A DNA stretch of 35,346 nucleotides, from assembly GCA_016934975.1 (NCBI GenBank), contig JAFGRV010000163.1, positions 1 to 35,346 of the forward strand, given 5' to 3'. Both the position numbers and the translations under genes were made by a program. This DNA comes from Spirochaetales bacterium. GTDB lineage: Bacteria; Spirochaetota; Spirochaetia; SZUA-6; JAFGRV01. The notes beneath the pieces are model-generated. The model was given only the letters and a program-made list of their open reading frames with translations. It was not told the DNA's origin and did not search any database. Below are positions 1 through 7,875 of this stretch, piece after piece (the stretch's first letter is position 1; each line of letters begins with the position of its first letter).

Positions 1-75
1 ATGACCCTGACGACGACAAGAACCATAGGAAAGGAAACTGAAAAACAGGCTGTTGATCAGATGGCCAATCGTTAA
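1..75 (+). CDS. 3' end of an upstream gene (partial, unidentified)
   Basis: Frame 1 is open from the window edge to TAA at 73-75 and reads as a hydrophilic tail ending KQAVDQMANR. Too little is left to name a family. The ATG at base 1 may be chance, since the window edge could cut a longer gene. Frame 3 is also open up to TGA at 39-41 and could instead be the real tail, so the frame choice is weak. Confidence 0.35.
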   Translation: MTLTTTRTIGKETEKQAVDQMANR

Positions 76-235
76 AATAATTTTTAATTGTATTTTTTTT
101 TACTAATTTTCCTTGTGATTTTCTCACTTTTAAGGGGGTAATAAAATTGCATCAGATATTCCGGTGAACTGTCTGCCTCAATTGGCTAAAAATGGGGGGA
201 TTTTTAAATATAGCTTATGCAAATAAAAATAAATT

Positions 236-1576
236 ATGAAGAAAAGTATCAAAAACTTAGTGATTATTATTTTAATCGTTTTAATAGTGCTCTTAGCTTT
301 TTTACTGTATCTCGGACATTTATACCATGACGGCACGGAAAGGATACATGAAAGTCAAATCATCCCTGAATTTATTACTGAACCGGAAATAATAGAAAAA
401 AGAGAAGCCGATTGGCCTTCATGGCGGGGACCTGATTGTAACGGAAAAAGCAATACAAAAAATATTAAGAAAGATTGGACATCCGGACTTAAAAAAGTAT
501 GGGAAGTAGATTATCTTTGCCAGGGTAAGCGTTCTGTAACCTGGTCTGCTCCGGTGATAAAAGGGAATAGACTTGTCGTTATGGGTAGAGATAATAAAAA
601 TGATCTTGTATTCTGTCTCAATGCTGATAATGGGGAATTAATATGGAATAATTTTTATGCAGGAAAAGTGAAAAACTATCATCATGGTATTGGACCACGG
701 GCAACCCCTTTTATAGATGAAGACCGGGTATATACGTTCGGACGTAGCGGCGATCTTGCATGCTGGCAGCTTTTGGATGGTAAATTACTCTGGAAAAAAA
801 ATATTTATGAGAATGGCGGTGATAGCCCGATGTATGGAGATTCATCATCACCGATTGTTTATAATAATGAAGTAATTGTCCAGGGGGGGGGTGTATCAAT
901 AGCTTCGGCATATAATAAGATGACCGGAGAATTATTATGGAAAGCTGAAGAAGGAATTACAGGTTATGCATCACCGGTAATTTTAAAAAATACAAATGAA
1001 TTAAGTCTTTTAATTTTTTATGGTAACGGTATTGCCAGGTTAAATCCCGAAGATGGTAAAACAATATGGTCTGTACCGTGGAAAACGTTTAATAATAATA
1101 ATGCATGTACACCCGTCGCCGAAGGTAATTATATTTTTATTACTTCATTATATTTGGGTTGTCAGATGCTAAAGACGAAGGGTAAAGAAGTCGAAATTTT
1201 ATGGACAAATAAAACAATAGCTTCCTTTCATTCCGATGCTATTATTCATAATGGATACATTTATACTTATACAGGAGAAAGCTCTCAGAATAGAGGAGAC
1301 TTTAAATGTGTTGAACTTGAAACAGGTAAGGAGGTGTGGAGTACGGGAAAAGCAGGATGGGGAACCGTTGTATTTGTTGATGGATATTTATTATGCATGG
1401 ATATTAAGGGTAATTTATATTTAATAGAACCATCTCCCGATGAATTTAGAATTGTTACGGAGTTTAAGAATTCTCTTGGCAAAATTAAGACCCCGGCATG
1501 GACAATACCTGTTATAGCGAATGGAAAAATGTATATTCGCTATTTACATAATCTTGTCTGTTACGATCTGACATAA
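236..1576 (+). CDS. Membrane-anchored PQQ-binding-like beta-propeller protein
   Basis: 446 residues. Residues about 7-27 form a strongly hydrophobic stretch after MKKSIKN, a signal anchor or uncleaved signal peptide, so the bulk should lie outside the cytoplasm. WPSWRGP at about residue 60 is the usual opening of WD40-like PQQ propeller proteins. Repeated DxxxGxxxW-like blade signatures appear near residues 129, 179, 227, 270 and 360 (NADNGELIW, LLDGKLLW, NKMTGELLW, NPEDGKTIW, ELETGKEVW). The family includes BamB-like scaffolds and quinoprotein-like enzymes. No cytochrome or clear catalytic site is seen here, so a structural or binding role is more likely than a dehydrogenase. The start lacks a clear Shine-Dalgarno sequence (AT-rich stretch just before the ATG); it was chosen because it places the hydrophobic anchor at the N-terminus. 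A 349-bp spacer and a promoter separate it from the next gene, so it is probably not part of the PKS operon. Confidence 0.8.
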   Translation: MKKSIKNLVIIILIVLIVLLAFLLYLGHLYHDGTERIHESQIIPEFITEPEIIEKREADWPSWRGPDCNGKSNTKNIKKDWTSGLKKVWEVDYLCQGKRSVTWSAPVIKGNRLVVMGRDNKNDLVFCLNADNGELIWNNFYAGKVKNYHHGIGPRATPFIDEDRVYTFGRSGDLACWQLLDGKLLWKKNIYENGGDSPMYGDSSSPIVYNNEVIVQGGGVSIASAYNKMTGELLWKAEEGITGYASPVILKNTNELSLLIFYGNGIARLNPEDGKTIWSVPWKTFNNNNACTPVAEGNYIFITSLYLGCQMLKTKGKEVEILWTNKTIASFHSDAIIHNGYIYTYTGESSQNRGDFKCVELETGKEVWSTGKAGWGTVVFVDGYLLCMDIKGNLYLIEPSPDEFRIVTEFKNSLGKIKTPAWTIPVIANGKMYIRYLHNLVCYDLT

Positions 1577-1637
1577 AGGATAAACAAAAGAGTTGTTAGT
1601 GTCTATCGTGTTCTAATCATTATTTAATATTAATGTC

Positions 1638-1666
1638 TTGACATTTAATATAATTATTGCTATTAT
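1638..1666 (+). promoter_or_regulatory. Sigma70-like promoter upstream of the DUF3108-like gene
   Basis: A perfect -35 box TTGACA (1638-1643) is followed, after exactly 17 nt, by TATTAT (1661-1666), one mismatch from TATAAT. Transcription would start near 1673, giving a leader of about 250 nt before the ATG at 1926. The direct repeats at 1790-1850 fall inside that leader. Confidence 0.6.
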
Positions 1667-1789
1667 CCCCTGTCTTCAAGTAGATTATAGATAGACTGAA
1701 AATAATATAATATGGCAGATTGTCTTAGAGGGCAGCAAAGTATTAAAGGATTAGTGAAAGACGACTAATTGTCATTATGCAGTCTTCAG

Positions 1790-1850
1790 CTTCGTTGAAT
1801 CCAAATATATTTTTAAAATAAGGTATATTTTAACTTCGTTGAAGTCAAAT
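1790..1850 (+). repeat. 17-bp imperfect direct repeat (two copies)
   Basis: Copies at 1790-1806 and 1834-1850 both begin CTTCGTTGAA and end CAAAT. They match at 15 of 17 positions and start 44 bp apart (about four helical turns). They lie between the predicted promoter and the start of the gene at 1926. A binding site for a regulator or a chance duplication are both possible. Confidence 0.45.
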
Positions 1851-1925
1851 TTGGAATACATATGCCTTAATATAGAAGAGTATACATTTTAGAAATTTAA
1901 TTAAAATAAGGAGAATAGTCTAAAT

Positions 1926-2744
1926 ATGGAAAAGAAAACGAATAAGGGTGGATCAGTAAAGATGTCGCCTTTAGAGCCAAATCAATCACTGGATATTCCT
2001 GATGGTGAATATTTGCATTATGTAAATTATGTTGATGAAAAAAAGCATGCGGATTTTTATCTGGTGACTAAGAGAGAAAAAAATGATAAAGGTGATTTAT
2101 TATATCGTGTACATTTTGATATTATCAATGTTTTAGACAACAAAAAACTACCGACAAAATATACCGATTGGGCAGCATTTCTTGTAATTGATCCGCGGAT
2201 TGGTTCGGTTATCGAATCCGGCGGGACTTTATTGCCAAATGATATGAAGAATTGGATTAGAATCGCCGGGCTTACTTCCTGGCAGTATAAAATGAACAAT
2301 GATCATACATTAGTTAATTTTAATTATAAGAAATCAGAAAAAAATAAAATAATTGAGAAGAATTTTAAAATTAAGACCACCCCGAAGGTTCCCACAGGGG
2401 GCTTATGGATGTCTATGTTCTTTATATATAGAATGTTGAATATTCAGGATGGAAGATATATGCACCTTGTAAATCCTTTTTTCTTTGAAAATAGTACCTG
2501 GCCTTTTGAGCTCAGATCTATGAAACAGGAAACTGTAAAAACTAAAGCAGGTAGTTTCGATTGTACAAAATATATTGCCTGCCGCGGTCGAATGTTTCCA
2601 ATGAGTATTTTCAAAAAAGATTTTGTGCCGGTACCGAATTTACCTTACTGGGTTGAGAATTCAGAGAGAAGGTTAGTTATAAAAGAAAGCACAATGGCGG
2701 GTAATTCAGGTGATTATGTGCTTGAAGATATTTCTAGAAAATAA
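1926..2744 (+). CDS. DUF3108-like protein of unknown function
   Basis: 272 residues, with no evident signal peptide or membrane segment. The C-terminal half carries ETVKTKAGSFDCTKY (about residues 202-216) followed by PYWVENSERRLVIKES. This is the pattern of DUF3108-type domains, in which 'vkTpaGtFdc.k' is followed by a 'W......r.lvk.e' strand. The family has a lipocalin/DUF-like beta fold with no established enzyme activity. The start is supported by AAGGAGA at 1908-1914, 11 nt before the ATG. The gene is preceded by its own promoter and followed by a 660-bp spacer, so a functional link to the PKS is not shown. I infer the family from two short motifs only. Confidence 0.6.
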   Translation: MEKKTNKGGSVKMSPLEPNQSLDIPDGEYLHYVNYVDEKKHADFYLVTKREKNDKGDLLYRVHFDIINVLDNKKLPTKYTDWAAFLVIDPRIGSVIESGGTLLPNDMKNWIRIAGLTSWQYKMNNDHTLVNFNYKKSEKNKIIEKNFKIKTTPKVPTGGLWMSMFFIYRMLNIQDGRYMHLVNPFFFENSTWPFELRSMKQETVKTKAGSFDCTKYIACRGRMFPMSIFKKDFVPVPNLPYWVENSERRLVIKESTMAGNSGDYVLEDISRK

Positions 2745-2830
2745 AGCTATTTAAAAATAAAGAATTGATATTTACTTACTATTTATGCCGGAAATTATGT
2801 TGAGGTTATACCTTAGTATAGTTTTAAACC

Positions 2831-2845
2831 ATCATAAATTATGAT
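2831..2845. repeat. 15-bp palindrome
   Basis: ATCATAA and TTATGAT are exact reverse complements around a single central A. It is not followed by a T tract, so it does not look like a terminator. It lies about 130 bp upstream of the -35 box of the PKS promoter and could be an operator, or chance in AT-rich DNA. Confidence 0.35.
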
Positions 2846-2973
2846 AATGCGGGGGAAAAAATTGTTAACGAAAGTTATGAGATATTGTATCGGATTGTGA
2901 ATTCCACACTCTAATATTACCTTAGTATTTGTACTACATTTTTTGTCGGGAAGATAAAAAAATCAAGATCGTA

Positions 2974-3002
2974 TTGAGAATGCTCTATACTTGGGTTATA
3001 AT
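2974..3002 (+). promoter_or_regulatory. Sigma70-like promoter of the PKS operon
   Basis: TTGAGA (2974-2979, five of six matches to TTGACA) is followed after 17 nt by a perfect TATAAT (2997-3002). It is the best promoter-like sequence upstream of the biosynthetic genes. Transcription would begin near 3009 and leave a leader of about 395 nt before the ATG at 3405, long enough for post-transcriptional control. Confidence 0.6.
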
Positions 3003-3004
3003 AA

Positions 3005-3289
3005 ATACAATGGAAGGCCGCATGTCTAAAAATTATATACATGTGTTTTGCGATTCCACCAAAGCATATGGTTTCTGAAGCAATTGGGACTTAACAATAT
3101 AAACCCGAGTAAGAAAGATGTTTAGTTATTTCCCCAATTGATGAAAATAGTAATGGGGAAGTCTTTGTTATAACTAAAATCGTATTTTAGTGAAGCCGGA
3201 ATATTTACTATAACCGGAATGGTACCTCCTGATATTAAAAATCAGGAAATTAAAAAAATTGTCAGCATAATTGGCTGAAAATGAAGAAA
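3005..3289 (+). pseudogene. Possible decayed gene fragment (unidentified)
   Basis: Several stop-bounded pieces in shifting frames read smoothly in order. One ends CFAIPPKHMVSEAIGT (about 3044-3091). A short one reads NINPSKKDV. The next reads CLVISPIDENSNGEVFVI (about 3119-3172). The last ends IFTITGMVPPDIKNQEIKKI and runs on to TGA near 3277. Joined with frameshifts they would form one continuous polypeptide of roughly 80-90 residues. I do not recognise the family. Either this is a decayed gene, or the frames shift because of sequence errors, or the impression is chance. It lies downstream of the predicted promoter and would be part of the operon leader. Confidence 0.3.
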
Positions 3290-3404
3290 TAATACGTTAA
3301 TATATAAATAATCAAGTAAGATTTCTTTATATATTAAAGGCTCCTATGGGGCTATTAATACACCCACTTATGATGGGAATAATTGAATAAATTAGGAAAG
3401 AAAA

Positions 3405-6400
3405 ATGAAAGATATTGATCCATTAGATATTGCAGTAATTGGAATGAGTTGTTATTTCCCTGAAGCTGATAATATCGAACAATTTTGGAACAATCTGAAA
3501 AATGGGATTTGTTCGGTAAAATTTTATTCTCAGCAGGAATTATTAGAACGCGGAGTTAATAAAAATTTTTTAAATCATCCGGATTATGTAAAAGCTTCTC
3601 CCTATTTTTCCAGAGCAAGATTGTTTGACGCAGGTTTTTTTAAAATTAATCCCGGTGAAGCTAATATTCTGGATCCCCAGCGTAGATTGTTTTTTGAGAA
3701 TTGCTACCATGCTCTGGAGGATGGTGGATATGTGCCGGAAAAATATTCCGGGAAAATTGGCGTTTTTGGTAGTACCGGGATAAATTTTTATGGTTTGGAC
3801 CTCATAGCGAATAAAGAATTACTCAATACGGTGAGCCCTTTGCAGATAATTACCAGCAATGAGAAAGATGGTCTCCCTACACAAGCATCCTACCTTTTAG
3901 ATCTTACCGGGCCCAGTGTTAATGTCAATTGTACCTGTTCATCTACTCTTGTTGCCATCCATCTCGCCAGGCAGTCATTACTTCTGGGAGATTCGGATAT
4001 GGTTTTAGCCGGAGGAAGTACAGTAATTCTTCCTGAAAATGAGGGATATTTCTACGAACGTGATGGGATCCTGTCCAAGGATGGATACTGCAGGGCATTT
4101 GATGATGATTCAAGCGGCACATTATGGGGCAGCGGCACCGGAGTTGTTCTTTTGAAAAGATTGAGTGATGCGGTTCAAGATGGAGATAACATCAGGGCGA
4201 TCATTAAAGGATCGGCGATTAATAATGACGGTTCAAAAAAAGTCGGCTATACTGCACCGAGCCTTGAAGGACAATCAGAAGTGATTGTACAGGCATATGC
4301 GTCTTCCGGAATTTCTCCGGAAACAGTCAGTTATATTGAGGCTCATGGAACAGGTACAAAAATTGGTGATCCCATAGAAGTCAAAGCATTAACAAAAGCA
4401 TTCAGAGAATATACTGATGCGAAAAATTTCTGTGGATTAGGGTCGGTAAAAACCAACTTTGGTCATTTGGGAGCATCGGCGGGAATAGCAAGTTTTATAA
4501 AAGCTGTTTTAGCATTAGATAATAAACAAATACCTCCCAGTCTTCATTTTAAGACACCAAATAAAAGTATAGATTTTGAAAACTCACCTTTCTATGTCAA
4601 TACCGAGCTTAAGGATATGAAAAACCAAAAATCTCCTTTAAGATTTGGGGTCAGTTCTTTGGGAGTCGGCGGGACTAATGCTCATATCATACTTGAAGAA
4701 GTTGCAAAGGAATTTAAGGAAAGTATCACGAAGGAAAGTAAAGATTCTGTTATTATCTTATCAGCAAGAAATGAGAAACAATTAAATGCAAGCAAAATGA
4801 ATCTTGTTCATTTTCTGGAAAATAACAAAGATATTTCTCTCAGGAATTTATCTTTTACTTTGCAGAATGGCAGACGGAATTTTAAAAATAAAATGGCGGT
4901 AACGGCTGCAACGGTAGAAGAAGCTATAAAAAAATTAAAAAGTGATAATTCAGCCGGGATTATCACTGAGTCCGATTATCCGGAAAAAATATCCGCTGCG
5001 GATAATGAAATAAAAAATAAATTGGTTAAATGGTTTAAAGATGAAGATGTTGACTGGTACACTCTTTATAAAGATGAAAAACCCAGAAGAATAAGTCTGC
5101 CTGCCTATCCTTTTGAAGAAAGCACTTATTGGATAGAATCAAACAGGACCGATTCTATAGCTACCGAGGAAGATGATACCCTGGCTCATAGAACGGATAA
5201 TATGGCGGATTGGCTTTATTATCAAAGCTGGAAACAAACGAGTCTTCCGCCGGCATTCTCCGGAAACACGGGAGATAAAAAGAACTATATTGTATTTGTC
5301 GATACAGATAAATTGGGTTCTGATGTCGGTCAAAAATTAGAATCTATGGGAGATAAAGTCATATATGTTTATCCGGGTAAGAAGTATGGCAAGAAAGAAA
5401 ATCATTCTTATGAAATAAACCCGGAAGATCCCGAATCATTTCAGAGTTTAATTAAAGATTTAATTGGAAATAATCTCGTCCCCGATTCTATTTTACATTT
5501 TTATGGCTTAAATGGGGGGTCAAAAAATAATGTTTTATCACAGGTGAAATCGGTTTTTTCATTCCAAAAATACGGATTAGTTTTTTTAACAAACCTGGTT
5601 AAAACAATAGTTTCCAATAAGATTGTAAAAAAAATCGACCTTATATCCGTGGTAAATAATGTATATAATATTCAGGGGAATGAAGATATATTTGCCGAGA
5701 AATCAACCATACCGAGTGCTTTAAAGGTAATTCAGCAGGAATATCCCAATTTTACCAGCCGGGTAATTGAAATAAATTCTCATTTCTTAAAGAATCCGAA
5801 TCGGACAACACTCATGGTAAATGAACTGTTGTCAAAGAACACGGATATAATCTGTTCTTATCGTGGAAATATGAGGTGGGTACTTGGATATAATAAAATT
5901 GTCATTGAAGCAGAAAATGAGAAAAAATCAGTTTTTAAAAAGAATGGTGTATATTTTATCTTTGGCGGAACAACTGGTGGGATACCGTTTATTTATGAAT
6001 ATATAAATAAGACATATGACGCGAAGTTGATTCTTCTGGATGATTTTTACCTTCCCCCGGAAAAAGAGTGGGATAAATGGCTGGAAGAAAATGGTGCTAA
6101 TGAATACAACTCCTTAAGGATCAAGACGGTAAAAAAATTAAAATCCTTTGGCGTTGAATTTATAGATGGTGTCGATATTTTATCCGTCGCCGGCAAGGTC
6201 AAAGCGGAAAAGAAGATAAAAGAGTTTGAGAAAAAATATGGTAAGATTAATGGAATCATTCATGCTGCCGGAGGGTATGCGGCCGGACGGATAGCTCCTC
6301 TTAGTGAATCATATGATATCCTTAATAATCAATTAGGGATGTATAACCTGGCATCCATCGGGGCTTCATTAATAATAATCAATGATATATTTAAAAACAG

Positions 6401-7079
6401 GGATCTGGATTTCAGATATTTGTGGGCTTCTTTAAGCACGGTATTGGCAGGACCGGCATTTTTAACCTATGCTGCTTCTGATTCCGTTGCAATTACCGCG
6501 GCTTTACGTGCAAACAGCTATCTAAAGCAACCATGGGGTGTCATCTGCTGGGATTCTCTTGAGTCCGAATGGTTTGAAGATCTTGTGGAAGAGAGAATGA
6601 AGATTGCGTATGATGTGACCCATGATAGGATTGCCGATGGTTTAATAACAACAGATGAAGCTAATAAATGCCTGGAAATATTATCCGGGGTGAATGCACA
6701 ATTCAATCCAATTATTACTTCATGTTCGGATTTGTATAAGCGTTATAATATCTGGATTAAAAGAGATTATGCATTAAGAACAAAAAAAGGTACACATAAC
6801 GCAGTATCAAAATCGAGACCAAACCTAACAATTCCCTATGAACCGCCGCAAACTGAACTGGAAAAATCAATTATTGATATTATGGAACAACTGTTAAATA
6901 TTAAAGGTATAGGACGGAACGATAATTTTTTTGAATTAGGCGGTAATTCTCTTATAGGTATTCAATATGCCTCTAAAATCCGGGAAATAAGTAAAGTTGA
7001 TTTGGGAATGGACAAAATTTATGAATATCAAAGTGCTGCAAATATTGCTGAATTCATTGAAAAGGGAAGTAATGAGTGA
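3405..7079 (+). CDS. Trans-AT type I polyketide synthase, KS-KR-ACP
   Basis: 1224 residues. A ketosynthase occupies about residues 5-435 with an intact triad: Cys178 (CTCSST), His314 (EAHGTGT) and His354 (NFGHLGASAG). A post-KS flanking region ends in LPAYPFEESTYW (about residues 565-576). No acyltransferase follows, the hallmark of trans-AT enzymes. A ketoreductase spans about residues 600-1125, opened by YYQSWK. Its NADPH loop is degenerate (FGGTTGGIP from 853). Ser1009 and Tyr1022 are in place, but the usual catalytic Lys region reads NNQLG and the Tyr motif is YAASD rather than YAAAN, so activity is doubtful. A carrier domain follows with the NRPS-like motif ELGGNSL and Ser1182 as the phosphopantetheine site. 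AGGA seven nt upstream supports the start. Thirteen nt separate the stop from the thioesterase gene, so the two are surely co-transcribed. It may make or extend a short starter chain for the C/FkbH protein downstream. Confidence 0.9.
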   Translation: MKDIDPLDIAVIGMSCYFPEADNIEQFWNNLKNGICSVKFYSQQELLERGVNKNFLNHPDYVKASPYFSRARLFDAGFFKINPGEANILDPQRRLFFENCYHALEDGGYVPEKYSGKIGVFGSTGINFYGLDLIANKELLNTVSPLQIITSNEKDGLPTQASYLLDLTGPSVNVNCTCSSTLVAIHLARQSLLLGDSDMVLAGGSTVILPENEGYFYERDGILSKDGYCRAFDDDSSGTLWGSGTGVVLLKRLSDAVQDGDNIRAIIKGSAINNDGSKKVGYTAPSLEGQSEVIVQAYASSGISPETVSYIEAHGTGTKIGDPIEVKALTKAFREYTDAKNFCGLGSVKTNFGHLGASAGIASFIKAVLALDNKQIPPSLHFKTPNKSIDFENSPFYVNTELKDMKNQKSPLRFGVSSLGVGGTNAHIILEEVAKEFKESITKESKDSVIILSARNEKQLNASKMNLVHFLENNKDISLRNLSFTLQNGRRNFKNKMAVTAATVEEAIKKLKSDNSAGIITESDYPEKISAADNEIKNKLVKWFKDEDVDWYTLYKDEKPRRISLPAYPFEESTYWIESNRTDSIATEEDDTLAHRTDNMADWLYYQSWKQTSLPPAFSGNTGDKKNYIVFVDTDKLGSDVGQKLESMGDKVIYVYPGKKYGKKENHSYEINPEDPESFQSLIKDLIGNNLVPDSILHFYGLNGGSKNNVLSQVKSVFSFQKYGLVFLTNLVKTIVSNKIVKKIDLISVVNNVYNIQGNEDIFAEKSTIPSALKVIQQEYPNFTSRVIEINSHFLKNPNRTTLMVNELLSKNTDIICSYRGNMRWVLGYNKIVIEAENEKKSVFKKNGVYFIFGGTTGGIPFIYEYINKTYDAKLILLDDFYLPPEKEWDKWLEENGANEYNSLRIKTVKKLKSFGVEFIDGVDILSVAGKVKAEKKIKEFEKKYGKINGIIHAAGGYAAGRIAPLSESYDILNNQLGMYNLASIGASLIIINDIFKNRDLDFRYLWASLSTVLAGPAFLTYAASDSVAITAALRANSYLKQPWGVICWDSLESEWFEDLVEERMKIAYDVTHDRIADGLITTDEANKCLEILSGVNAQFNPIITSCSDLYKRYNIWIKRDYALRTKKGTHNAVSKSRPNLTIPYEPPQTELEKSIIDIMEQLLNIKGIGRNDNFFELGGNSLIGIQYASKIREISKVDLGMDKIYEYQSAANIAEFIEKGSNE

Positions 7080-7092
7080 TATTGATTAGTAG

Positions 7093-7857
7093 GTGAAGAT
7101 GAAAAGTGATCAGTTAATTAAAAGATATAACTCAAGTTCAAGAAATAAAATCCGCATGTTTATCTTCCCCTTTGCCGGTGGCAGGGCATCGGCTTTTAAG
7201 AAATGGGAAGAATTTCTCGCACCGGAAATTGAGATATGCCCTTTGCAATTACCCGGAAGAGAGGAGAGATATTATGAAACCCTCTATCAGCATGTAGATG
7301 AATTAATGGGGGAAATGAAAAATGCAATTGTGGATTATATCGATCTCCCCTATGTATTTTTTGGTCATAGTATGGGAGCTTATTTATGTTATGAAGCTTG
7401 CCGTGTTATTGAAGATATGGATTTCCCATTACCGATGCATGTTTTTTTAACAGGAGCCAGCCCGAAAATAAAAAAAATTGATGACAGTATAAAAAATGAC
7501 ATTGATGATGAAACCCTGTTATCCGATTTAAAGAAATTTGACGGTATTCCTGCCGAAGTTTTAGAAGATGATACTTTATTAAAAATGTTTCTAAAGATCA
7601 TTCGCGCCGATTTATCGATTTTAAAATCTACGTTTAAAGGAAGTGATTATAAATTCAGCATGCCTATATCAGTGTTTGGCGGAGACTCCGATTATTATGT
7701 GAATCCGGATGAGCTAAAAGGCTGGGATAATTTTACAAAAGCGTATTACAGTCTTTTTATTTTACCGGGAGGACATTTTTTTATATTTAAAGAGAACGAA
7801 AAACTGCTTTCTCACATTAATAGAGAATTGAAATATTTAGCTTTTCAAAATAAATAA
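7093..7857 (+). CDS. Type II thioesterase (editing hydrolase)
   Basis: 254 residues, the usual size of free-standing alpha/beta-hydrolase thioesterases that clear stalled or misprimed acyl groups from PKS/NRPS carrier proteins in the cytoplasm. The N-terminus has FPFAGGRASAFKKW and QLPGRE, typical of the GrsT family. The catalytic triad is visible: Ser93 in GHSMG, Asp200 in GGDSDYYV, and His228 in PGGHFF. The GTG at 7093 gives the longest frame; the ATG at 7099, two codons later and just after AGGTG, is an equally good start. It lies 13 nt after one PKS gene and 18 nt before the next, in one operon. GHSMG here should not be mistaken for an acyltransferase GHSxG; the size and the other motifs rule that out. 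Confidence 0.92.
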   Translation: MKMKSDQLIKRYNSSSRNKIRMFIFPFAGGRASAFKKWEEFLAPEIEICPLQLPGREERYYETLYQHVDELMGEMKNAIVDYIDLPYVFFGHSMGAYLCYEACRVIEDMDFPLPMHVFLTGASPKIKKIDDSIKNDIDDETLLSDLKKFDGIPAEVLEDDTLLKMFLKIIRADLSILKSTFKGSDYKFSMPISVFGGDSDYYVNPDELKGWDNFTKAYYSLFILPGGHFFIFKENEKLLSHINRELKYLAFQNK

Positions 7858-7875
7858 TGACGGAGCGATTAAATT

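Larger units (their letters stand above)
1577..1925 (+). other. Intergenic spacer with promoter and direct repeats
   Basis: No convincing gene lies in this 349-bp AT-rich stretch. It holds a sigma70-like promoter (1638-1666), two copies of a 17-bp imperfect direct repeat (1790-1806 and 1834-1850), and the ribosome site AAGGAGA (1908-1914) of the gene at 1926. I see no clear rho-independent terminator after 1576. Confidence 0.6.
2745..3404 (+). other. 660-bp spacer before the PKS operon
   Basis: No intact gene is seen. The spacer holds a 15-bp palindrome (2831-2845), a strong promoter-like sequence (2974-3002), several short coding-like stretches in shifting frames (about 3005-3289), and the ribosome site AGGA (3394-3397) seven nt before the PKS start at 3405. 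No clear transcription terminator is visible after the gene ending at 2744. Confidence 0.55.

Noticed and set aside
2800-2822. Promoter TTGAGG ... TATAGT
   Set aside because: The spacer is only 11 nt, far from the 16-18 nt needed.
7363-7380. GHSMG as a possible acyltransferase active site
   Set aside because: The 254-residue protein has the thioesterase triad and GrsT-like motifs and lacks the AT length and substrate motifs.
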